Position numbers and translations under genes: made by a program. This document shows positions 1 to 9,237 of a stretch of DNA of 64,000 nt, in pieces. The notes below the pieces were generated by a model that was not told the DNA's origin, did no database searches, and saw only the letters and a list, made by a program, of their open reading frames with translations. Origin of the DNA: Halicephalobus mephisto (taxonomy: Eukaryota > Nematoda > Chromadorea > Rhabditida > Panagrolaimidae); NCBI GenBank assembly GCA_009193035.1, contig SWDT01000092.1:124001-188000 (forward strand), in the 5' to 3' direction. How positions within the stretch are numbered: position 1 is the first letter of the stretch; every line of letters begins with the position of its first letter.

Positions 1-1803
1 TGAAGTTTGGCCAGATGTTGATCTTGGTCTTTGTGGCAAAAACGTCAAAATTGACTGGAGTGGTCCGCTCTGTATTTGCGTTTTTCGGACAATTCCTCAA
101 TTTTGTGGACAAACACAAAATTTAAAGACTGAAAAGCAATGTCTATCTTGTCAAATTAGTCCTCGTCATTTTCTGCTAGGTATTCTGCTAAATGATGTTC
201 TTATCAGATACTTTGCTTACAAAATATTCATCATTTTTCCTGACGAATCAGATATCTTAATAACTTGGGAAAAACTGTCATTTTTTTTAATTGTCACCTG
301 GTCTGTTAGCTTATTTTATAAAAGATCAAAACTTGGCTAAAATTTCAGTTTTGTTTTAATTTAGTTAAGTCGTTTCGAAAACTTTCTAGTTTTAGAGATT
401 TATTTCTCTCGGGTAAGCTCTTTCGCGCTCTCAATCTCTTGTTCTTTCTCCTGACATTCATCAGAAGTTATGTTTATTCTAAAAAAAGAAAGCTTGAATT
501 TATTAACAGGATTTTCTCTCCTGTAATTCAAAGGCATTTTGCAGAAAATTTCCACTTAAAAGCTAGCTTTTTCTTTCTTCATTTGTACTCCAGTTTGTCA
601 GTCATTAATGTTAGCCATGGACCAGATGGCTTTGAATATGCACTCAGTCTATATTTAGAGAAAGTTCTTACAACTAGCATGTTTACCATAAAAACCCAAA
701 ACTTACGAAATAATCTAAAAAGTAAAATTAATTTCACTCAGTAGTCTCAATTTCTTTCAGGAATGTGATAGCGAACTTGCTTGTTTGTCTTATCCACTAG
801 TTCTCATTCAGTTTCCTCTAGCTAGCTTTTGGCTATCGACCAAGGTTCTCCCTCCGGTGTTGCATTCCCTTTTTTCCGGCATCTAATATGAGATTATTGT
901 GTCTGTGCACTTTTCTAGTAAATATTTGCAAATAAATCTTTGTTCTTTATTGAACCTATACGGCAATATAACAACTAATCTTAATTAGAAAGTTTTTTCA
1001 TAACATTTTATGGAATCGTTTTCCACTCTAGGGAAATCTTATCTATTTTGAAGCCCTTCAAGTACTTACCTTGCCAACGAAGACTTTTCCGATGAAAAGA
1101 TTACTACATTATTTTTTAAGTGTTAGTAACTGAGACCATTTAGTGTCAATGCAAAACCAGTTAAGTGTTCTTTGGAACCAGTCGAACTATTCAATACCCG
1201 TTTTGCCAAATTGCGGCTACACGCGAGTTCGATGGCTTGATCTTCTTTTTCTTCTATAATTGCTTGTTTTTTCGCGATTTTGTAAATGTTGCATTAATTT
1301 TTACTGATTTTCTTTTGCTCTTTTTCGCTTAGTGTCAGGCCTAGACATAGTACTAAGAGTTTTGACGTGATATCCCTGTTTTTCAGCTGCTTTCTAAGCT
1401 TTGGTCAATACTGGCCTGATTTGTCATCTGGTTGGGAAACTTTGACCGTCACAGTTTGTTTTTGCGATATGATTTTTATATCGATAGGCATTCTTCACAT
1501 TTTTAGCCTGTCTCCTCGTTGAAATGAATCATATACGTCTCGTTTTATAAAATTTGTACAGCCAAAAAATGCATTTTCGCTCCTCGTTCCCTTGTAGTTA
1601 AATTTTGTTTTGTTCTGTAATTGATATTTTGCTGAATTTTCCAGACACCCAGAGTGCAATCAAAGTCCACTATACTCGCTTCCATATTATTTGAAGCGTG
1701 CATTCTGGGAAGTAGCCGTCTAAGGACAACTCACCTCTAACTTGACTCACATCAACGTGTCCTTTATAAAGACGGCTACTGACTTACTGATTGCTGCCTC
1801 GTC
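1..1803. other. non-coding region upstream of bre-3
   Basis: I see no convincing coding exon here. The open frame at 439-744 lacks flanking splice signals that lead anywhere and has no recognisable domain. The stretch is AT-rich with many T runs. An AATAAA-like signal near 930-940 could be the 3' end of a gene lying to the left. A short TATA-like stretch near 1763-1770, about 40 nt before the bre-3 start codon, could belong to its promoter, but that is only inference. Confidence 0.5.
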
Positions 1804-3594
1804 ATGATATTGAGCGCTGACGTCAAGTATGGCATACATGTGCTCGCTTTCATTTCTTGGGTCGTAATCTTCGAAATCCTCTGTGGAGCTATCCCGATAG
1901 GCCAGGACACGCATCCTCAAGTTGACCCGATATCCGAGTGAGTCATTTTCTTTATCTTTGGATTTATAGTATTCTTCCCCTTCAGATATGGATGGATTGG
2001 AACTATCACATTATATCTTCTACGGTTCGCCTCACTACTCGTTCTACCACAATGTATTTGCAATATGCTCGGATTGTTACTCTTCAATGGTTTCAAAGAA
2101 AAGGTCCAACTGAAGGCAGCACCTCTCCTTGCACCTTTTGTTTGTTTTCGTGTGGTTACCAAAGGAGATTACCCTGATCTTGTAAAGGTATGTTTCTTTT
2201 TGGTATGCTTGTTTTTCCACAAAAGTTTGTTATAATGTGGAATAATATTATTGTTCAGTGATTCAGAAAAGCAACACAGCTACTTTTTAACATTAGAAAA
2301 CTTTGAAAACAACTTTACAATAGTGGTTTTTCAGGAAAATGTTGAGAAGAACATTGACATTTGCTTCGAAGCTGGCATAGAAAATTTTATGTTCGAGGTT
2401 GTTACGGATAAGGCGATCAACTTGCCAACTCGTCAAAAAGTTCGTGAGGTGGTTGTGCCTTTGACTTATCAGTAAGGAATGCATTTTCAAAAATTACGCC
2501 CTATGTGACGATTTTAGGACCAAGACAGGAGCAAAGTTCAAAGCCCGTGCATTACAGTATTGCTTAGAAGATGAAGTAAACATTCTAAGGGAAGAGGATT
2601 GGATAGTTCATCTGGACGAGGAAACTCTCTTAACTACTAATGCCGTTAGTGGTATTCTTAACTTCTGCGAAGGAGGGAAACATGATTTCGGCCAAGGTGT
2701 GATTACTTATGCTAATGGTGACATTGTCAACTGGGTGACTACACTTTCTGATTCTTTTCGGTTCGTATTTTGCTTCTTAATGTTGAGTAGTTTGTTTAAT
2801 TTTAGTGTTGCTGATGACATGGGGAAACTCCGATTCCAGTTTTCTATTTTCCACAAGCCAATCTTCGGTTGGAAAGGATCCTTTGTAGTCACGAGATTCA
2901 AAGCCGAACGTGCTGTCACTTTCGATCATGGTCCAGAAGGCTCAATTGCCGAAGATTGTTTCTTTAGCATGATCGCCTACCGAGATGGATACACGTTTGA
3001 TTTTATTGAAGGTGAGATGCACGAAAAGAGTCCGTTCACATTGTGGGATTTTCTTCAACAAAGGAAACGCTGGCTCCAAGGGATCTTCCTCACAGCGCAT
3101 GCTAATCAAATCCCGGCAAAATACAAGGTTTGGTTTGGAATCTGGTTTATCAACGATGAAGATTACTTTCAGATATTCCTAGCTCTGTCATTGTACGCTT
3201 GGGCTTTCATGCCATTCACTTCTTTGCAAATCTTGATCTTCCCCATGTTCCCCCTGCCCCGATTTCTAATTATGGACGTAGCTGTTGCATTTGTGGGAGC
3301 TATGAATCTTTACATGTACATCATTGGAGTTGTCAAATCCTTCTCTCATAAGTGCCGGTAAGTTTTCACTCTGTTGTTATTGAAAATAACCTACTTTTCA
3401 GACAAAATTCCTGCCGTTTACTCCTATATATTGCTGGCGGGTTGTTCACTATTCCTTTCAACATCTGCATTGAAAATTTAGCTGTTCTACTTGGAATGTT
3501 TGGCGATAAGTACAAATTTTACGTGGTTAATAAGGATATAGAAAGGGATTCCCGTGGTCCGAGTCCATCTCAGACACCTTTGCTAGACGTCTAG
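1804..3594 (+). CDS. bre-3: beta-1,4-mannosyltransferase (egghead/BRE-3 type, GT2 family)
   Basis: Six exons join in frame: 1804-1937, 1986-2187, 2335-2471, 2518-2760, 2806-3357, 3402-3594, giving about 486 aa. Family 2 glycosyltransferase motifs are visible: an acidic HLDEET motif for nucleotide-sugar and metal, an AEDCFF motif after the acceptor region, and QQRKRW near the end of the catalytic domain. N-terminal and C-terminal hydrophobic segments fit the multi-pass egghead/BRE-3 family. By family knowledge it adds mannose from GDP-mannose to glucosylceramide, making the Man-beta1,4-Glc core of arthro-series glycosphingolipids in the secretory pathway. The start at 1804 begins a hydrophobic N-terminus like that of the family. 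Length is close to the usual 450-460 aa. An AATAAA lies at 3876. Confident assignment. Confidence 0.93.
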
Positions 3595-3875
3595 GCATTT
3601 AGGGTTGTAATTGAGTAACACTGCCCTGAGCTTACTTCCACCGATTTAATAACTGATTCTGCGCCTCGGGCGAATATTTTTCAATGCGGTGAACATTACG
3701 GGGTTTCGAGACTTTGTATTTCTTGTTTTCCGAGTATATTATTTATCGACTGTAATTCACTTGATTTTGGACAAGTGCGCTTACAACCTGATCTCATTAC
3801 TTACTGAGTAGCTCATTTCATGTTCTTTTTTCTGCCGGAAATAGTAACTGACTTTGTATTTGAATAGAGTATGGA

Positions 3876-3881
3876 AATAAA
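3876..3881 (+). terminator. candidate polyadenylation signal of bre-3
   Basis: A canonical AATAAA hexamer lies 282 nt after the bre-3 stop codon and before the next plus-strand gene. This is a sequence match only. Confidence 0.4.
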
Positions 3882-4152
3882 TTGAATTGATTAACACAAA
3901 TTTAAAGACATAAAAACACCATAAATTAATCATTGTTCGTCCTCGGAGTATCAGGGTAGGAGAGATCACTGGCCTTACTCTGCACCAGATGATAAGCATG
4001 TTCCTGTTTTCTCGAATTGAGTGATTATTCTCGAAGAAGGATCGCTTATCAATTCGACAAGTCCGTTAAATCAGAGTTTTTCTTCTAATCTTGTGGATAA
4101 GCTAATTAATCCAATTACGGGATGAATATTTTAATCTAAAGAAATCTGTTAG

Positions 4153-5752
4153 ATGCAGGGACTAATTAATAGTCACTTCGATATTTCTCCCACTGTGGAT
4201 GGAAATTGGACTTCGATCTGCACGGCTGAAGAGGATGCGAAGATAATTCATTACGACAACAAAAAAAATGATGTAAGCAGAATGTAATCGCAGGTCGGCT
4301 AATTACTGGATAAATTTCAGCTTGCAGATCACGTTATCCCTTGGTTAACACTAGTTCTTTCCATCTTAGGAATCCTTGTAAACACTGGTTTTATCTACTT
4401 TGTTTACGTGGGATTAAAAACCAAAGCCTTGCCTTTTAAGGGTTATTCTTTGTTGTTGAACAGGTCGGCGACGGACTTACTGGTTGCTTTATTGACGACT
4501 ATTTTTGTCGCTTTTCGGAAGTTTGATGAAGTCCATGGGAAGGCTCCCGATCCAGTCAGACAGGGACAGACTGTAAATCAGACTTATCACGTTTTGGAAT
4601 ATGTGGTTCCACATGGAAGGACCGTATTCACCCTTCTCTTGACAATCGATTACTGGGCAGTGGCTGGAGCCTACGGACTCATGGCTTTGTTGCCTTTTCT
4701 GGCTGTTAGATATCCAATTTTCTATCGAACAAGAGTAACAAACAAAGTAATGGGCAAGTGGAATCTGCAATTCTACAATAACGAGTAATTTCAGTGGTAA
4801 TTATGATTGTAAGCTGGTTAGTAGGGGCAGTGTACTCCGCCCTCGTGGTCAGTCTAAGCTCGAACAACGCCTTCAACGTGTTTAACTCAGCAGATGATCT
4901 CATCCAGTGGAGTGTTTCTAAAGAAGACTACGTTTTGTCGATATTTAACCTAATCCTCGTTGCAGCTGCCTTTTTTACTGGGGCTTTCAGTTACACTTCC
5001 ATCATCGTCTACCTCTACACAGCAAGTGCAAAGAAGGGTATGTTACTTCTTCACAAAGCAATGCTCGTGGAATTGGTTTCTAGGTTATGCGGGTGCCCAC
5101 TTGGCTCAAATAGTGAGGATGGGGTTGAATATTGGTGCTTTCGCAGCCACCTGTATTGTCATGGCTGCCTTTGTTTCACTGCCATTATTCCTAAAGTCTC
5201 ATATTGACGACCTCGATGCAATGAATACAGTGAGTCTTTAGCTACTGCAGATTAGAACCACGTTTGAGCTCCGTAGATAAGGCAATCAGATTAGGCCTGC
5301 TATGTCGAACTAAAAATCCTAAAATTCCACGCATCTTGGAAATATTCAACTTTTAGGTTTCTCTGTGTAAAACAGTAATCAATGTCTACGAACTCAGCTA
5401 CATCATGGCCATCTGGACAACTCTGGCGATGACCGGATGGATGTTGAGGATCATCATTGACCCTATCACAAACATCATATTGGATATCCGTTTCCGAGAA
5501 CTGTTGAAGAACAAAGTTTTCAAAAAGGGTATAAACTCAATCAATTACCAGCCTAAGAGGATCAGTGCTCCGAATTTCCTGGCCAGAAACGAATTCATCA
5601 GGAAGTGTGCCGATATGAACGTCATCCCTAAAAGCATTTCATCGCCAAATGGTCATTACTTCCGGTTCAGATCTCCTACAGAAGTCCACGAAAATCAAGA
5701 AGAAAAGCAGAAAAGGGTTATTCACATTAGATTTGATGATTTGGTAATATAA
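4153..5752 (+). CDS. seven-transmembrane receptor, rhodopsin-like, nematode type
   Basis: Five exons join in frame: 4153-4272, 4321-4753, 4795-5037, 5084-5229, 5357-5752, giving about 445 aa. An N-terminal region with NWT and, further on, NQT sequons precedes seven hydrophobic segments. The first starts around WLTLVLSILG; an LLNRSATDLL stretch fits TM2, an RYPIF stretch sits where DRY is usual at the end of TM3, and a DPITN stretch sits where NPxxY is usual in TM7. The basic cytoplasmic tail after TM7 is about 80 aa. The second intron appears to use a GC donor (4754) with a normal AG acceptor; only that choice keeps the frame. I cannot place it in a named receptor family and the ligand is unknown. 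The gene lies between bre-3 and the opposite-strand sqv-3. Confidence 0.8.
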
Positions 5753-5840
5753 TTTAGTACCCAATCTAAGATAAATTATTGCTAGGCACGATAATACCCG
5801 TAACTCGGGAGATCACAGAATCTAAAGAACCAAAGGCAAA

Positions 5841-6842
5841 CTATGTTTTCCATTCTTCGAATGTGCAATAAGGTGTCCACGTCCGATTGCAGATCAACTC
5901 GACATCAACGATAGTCACCGGGACACCTCCAGCTTGAATGACCTTCCTGTCGACAATGTTGTAGACGACGTTGTGGAGTCCGCTCACTCGATCTCGTCTA
6001 TGAGTCATGTTCCTTTGGTTATAGATGTACTTTTGATCTCGTTTCCGTTCGCGATCATCATGGTTGTGAAGGAAAGTAGTTCCACGGCCAGTAGTGAGAT
6101 TGGCTGGTCTCTCAAGATTTGATAAAAGATCTTCGTCTCTGGAAATAAACCCATCACCTAATATATACTTAAACGAGAACAGACCTGAGGCGTAAGTAGA
6201 ACTCATCATCTTCAAGGCCCCAGCCCCAGTACTTGTTCGACATGCCATTAACCCTCTTGAAATCCTTCATCGTCAGCAAGAGAATTCCACCAATGAACTT
6301 TGGATAATCGTATCTATAATGGATTTACTTATAAAACTATTGATAGGAAATACTAACCGTTCTTTAGGGTGATATTCCGGAGCAGCAATGTGTCTAACAA
6401 CGCCCTCACCAGGAAACGAATAACTCAAAGCAGGATTAAGCGGAAGCAAATCCACGTCATGCATCACCATGTAATTGCAACTCAATCTATCTGCTTCATA
6501 CCATCCTACATTGATCAGAGAAGCCCTATTGAACCTATTAGAATCCGTCTGATTAATAATTAGGAAAATGTGGTCCACTCCTTGAGCAAGCAGGAAACTA
6601 TGAAGGTGCGGGGCAAACTGTTGTAATTCCTCCCATCTATCCCTATAAGGCACAACTACGCAGAGAACGTTCTTCTTTACTGGAGGTAAGACTGTGAACC
6701 CGGTTCTGAAGATTTCATATATGAAAACTGAGTTCAAAGACAAAACTTACATTTCGGAAGACTCATGATACAACCAACAGACGTAGAGGAAGAAAATGAC
6801 GACGAAAATAATACTGAGGATTCTTCGGGTAATTCTCCGCAT
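5841..6842 (-). CDS. sqv-3: xylosylprotein beta-1,4-galactosyltransferase (B4GALT7/SQV-3)
   Basis: Four exons on the minus strand join in frame: 6842-6751, 6705-6358, 6313-6185, 6138-5841, giving 288 aa, the usual length for nematode SQV-3. A basic N-terminus followed by a hydrophobic segment (residues about 8-25) marks a type II Golgi protein. Family motifs are clear: VPYRDRWEEL near residue 50, the metal-binding HDVDLLPLN near 113, GGILLL, and the acceptor loop WGWGLEDDEFY. The C-terminal TPYCTF also fits. By family knowledge it transfers the first galactose onto xylose in the tetrasaccharide linker of chondroitin and heparan sulfate proteoglycans. The short 45-nt first intron separates the membrane anchor from the catalytic domain. 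Its start is divergent from vha-1, about 420 nt away. Confidence 0.93.
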
Positions 6843-7262
6843 CTTCCAGAAGCAAGAAATGCAAATCTTGTCGCAAAAATTACGAAAGATCGATCAGACT
6901 ACGAAGACAGACATATCACCTCGTATTGTCAAATTTTCCCTTTTCCCTCCACTGGCTCGCGAAAAAACCAAGTTTGAATTTTCCGCCACTGCAGGGTGCT
7001 GTGTTCTCTCGCGCTCGCCTGGTCTTCGATTTTTGGCCGGCGTTTTATCGGGAAAAGAAGACGGAATATTAGTCTTGTATGGACGCGTCGTTAGATGTTG
7101 GGTATCAATTTTTCCTGGAGATTCATCATCAAATATTATTTAGTGTTATGTTGAATCACGAGTTACGTGTGTCACTTCATTTGTTGACATTGATATATAA
7201 AATTGATTTCGCTTACGTGTTAACTCGTTTTCCCACCACTTGAGATATATTTATTTTTCAGG

Positions 7263-7763
7263 ATGGGTTCCAATATAACCATCTCTGATCTTGAATTAGC
7301 TGAACAGGCCGCTTACGGCCCATTCTTCGGATCTCTTGGAGTGACCGCTGCAATGATCTTTACCGCTGCTGGATCTGCGTACGGTACTGCCAAATCTGGA
7401 ACAGGGATCGCATCAATGGCTGTTGCTCGTCCGGATCTCGTCATGAAGGCCATCATTCCTGTGGTCATGGCTGGTATCGTCGCCATTTATGGTCTCGTCG
7501 TTGCGGTCATCATCTCCGGAAAGCTCGCTCCGGGAGGTAAAGACTATCCAATCACCAACGGATTCAGTCAATTTTTCGGAGGTCTGGTGTGTGGACTCTG
7601 CGGTCTTGGTGCTGGATATGCCATTGGGATCGCTGGAGATGCTGGAGTCCGAGCTCTGTCTCAGCAGCCAAGGTTTTTCGTAGGGATGATTCTTATTCTT
7701 ATTTTCGCCGAAGTCTTAGGTCTCTATGGCATGATCGTTGCTCTGATTTTGGGAGCAACTTAA
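7263..7763 (+). CDS. vha-1: V-ATPase 16 kDa proteolipid subunit c (VHA-1-like)
   Basis: A single uninterrupted exon encodes 166 aa with four hydrophobic helices, the usual size of V-ATPase subunit c. The proton-carrying glutamate is in [11 protein letters not shown] (about residue 150) in helix 4. The [12 protein letters not shown] stretch and the start [12 protein letters not shown] resemble VHA-1 rather than VHA-2/3. The subunit forms the rotor ring of the membrane V0 sector. A splice acceptor (TTTTTCAG) ends at 7261, one base before the ATG, which fits SL trans-splicing or a 5' UTR intron. The paralogue vha-2 follows on the same strand, with only 196 nt between this stop and its acceptor. 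Confidence 0.94.
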   Translation: MGSNITISDLELAEQAAYGPFFGSLGVTAAMIFTAAGSAYGTAKSGTGIASMAVARPDLVMKAIIPVVMAGIVAIYGLVVAVIISGKLAPGGKDYPITNGFSQFFGGLVCGLCGLGAGYAIGIAGDAGVRALSQQPRFFVGMILILIFAEVLGLYGMIVALILGAT

Positions 7764-7949
7764 TAATCTCGGTACTCACTTTACTTTTGTATAGATTGGA
7801 GATCAACCATTCCTATAGAAGCGTACGAACGAACTGTTTAATTATATTGCATAAAGAGGATAATTATATATTTATTGTTGTTTATCGTGCTGTGGTTGTT
7901 TTTACCGTTAACATATCTAACATTGCTTTGTTTAACCAATGTACTAACC

Positions 7950-7976
7950 TTCCTTGCAGGCACTAACACACTAACT
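7950..7976 (+). promoter_or_regulatory. intercistronic splice acceptor and short leader of vha-2
   Basis: The pyrimidine-rich TTCCTTGCAG acceptor ends at 7959, leaving a 17-nt leader before the vha-2 ATG at 7977. No matching coding exon lies between the vha-1 stop and this acceptor. The simplest reading is a trans-splice site for a downstream operon gene. A cis intron in an independent vha-2 5' UTR is the alternative. Confidence 0.55.
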
Positions 7977-8511
7977 ATGTCTTACGATATTAGACAAGCT
8001 GAAAAGGCTGCTTATGCCCCGTTCTTCGGGTATATGGGTGCTGCCTCTGCTCAAATCTTCACTGTCTTCGGTGCAGCTTATGGAACAGCAAAGTCCGCCG
8101 TCGGTATCTCTTCTATGGGTGTCATGCGTCCCGAACTGATCATGAAATCCGTCATTCCCGTCATTATGGCAGGTATCATCGGTATCTACGGGCTTGTCGT
8201 TGCAATGGTTCTCAAAGGTCGTATCCATCGTGTCTCGGATGGTAATTATGACTTGAACTCAGGCTTCTCCCACTTGGCTGCAGGTCTAACTTGTGGGCTC
8301 TGTGGTCTTGGTGCCGGGTACGCCATTGGAATTGTCGGGGATGCCGGTGTCCGTGGGACGGCTCAACAACCTCGTCTTTTCGTCGGTATGATCCTTATCT
8401 TGATTTTCTCTGAGGTTTGTTAATATCAAGCATAGGCTTTTGCTTATTAACAACTTTTAGGTATTGGGTCTCTACGGTATGATCGTTGCTTTGATCCTGA
8501 GTTCCACCTAA
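7977..8511 (+). CDS. vha-2: V-ATPase 16 kDa proteolipid subunit c (VHA-2/VHA-3-like)
   Basis: Two exons (7977-8414 and 8461-8511) give 162 aa with four transmembrane helices. The N-terminus [18 protein letters not shown], the [12 protein letters not shown] stretch and the helix-4 glutamate in LIFSEVLGLYG (E146, last codon of exon 1) are those of nematode VHA-2/VHA-3. It is about as different from the upstream vha-1 as the two paralogues are in Caenorhabditis, so the pair is an old duplication rather than a recent one. It works with VHA-1 in the V0 proton rotor. The tight head-to-tail spacing and a splice acceptor just before the ATG suggest it is the second gene of an operon. Confidence 0.94.
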
Positions 8512-9235
8512 GTGCCTTGTCGCATTCACCACTCTTGCCATTTTTCCAAATTCTGGTCAAGGATTCATTCAGTTTTTAATCGAAGCCATTAATAGATTTG
8601 CTCACTCTAATTAACCGTTAATATTTTTGTTGGATGTAAAAACTTTTAGCAGAGCACTGTCGTTGGAATTATGATAATGATTTCAGTCCGGGAACTGATA
8701 AGACTAGGGAGTGCTCGGATCGATGAAAATTTCCATCATCTGTCCTGCCGACAAGATAAAAGGGAAAGACGGAGCGAAGTGCAGTCCCTTGGGGTCCGGA
8801 GAAAAGCCAAAAACAACAAGTGAAGAGTTTGACACCAAGTTGACTGGAAGATGGAAGTCGTCATGTCCGTTCAGTCACTTTAGTGTCATTGGTTTTCCAT
8901 TTTTGACGAAATTTGAATTTTATATCAAGTTTTGAAAACCAGTGTTTCTGAATCAAGTTCAGGAAGTTTAACTGGACATTTTGTGACCATCGAACAGCCA
9001 GAGGCGTTCTTTGTCCTCTAGTCCCCTTAGGACGACAGTTTTATTCAAACACAGACACAATTGTGTCTTGACTGCGTGCTCAGCGTGGGATTCTATTGTT
9101 ATACCTGCTTGAGATGAACAATTTTCCTCTTTCTTAGGAAGCTTTAATTGCCTTACAAGAGATGGAATTCACCAACCCCCTTACTTGGACCATTTTACGC
9201 TCTAGTTTTACGTAGTATTTATTTATTATCTGTAG
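8512..9235. other. non-coding spacer after vha-2
   Basis: The vha-2 3' UTR presumably lies here. A 74-codon open frame at 8711-8935 has no domain and no usable splice context. I see nothing else supportable until the acceptor TATCTGTAG ending at 9235. Confidence 0.5.
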
Positions 9236-9237
9236 AA

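Noticed and set aside
439..744. 101-codon plus-strand frame near the left end
   Set aside because: GTG/TTG-type or poor start context, low-complexity AT-rich composition, no domain, and no matching splice partners.
4747..4794. GT donor at 4747 for the receptor's second intron
   Set aside because: It joins to an immediate stop codon in the next exon. The GC donor seven bases downstream keeps a continuous TM4.
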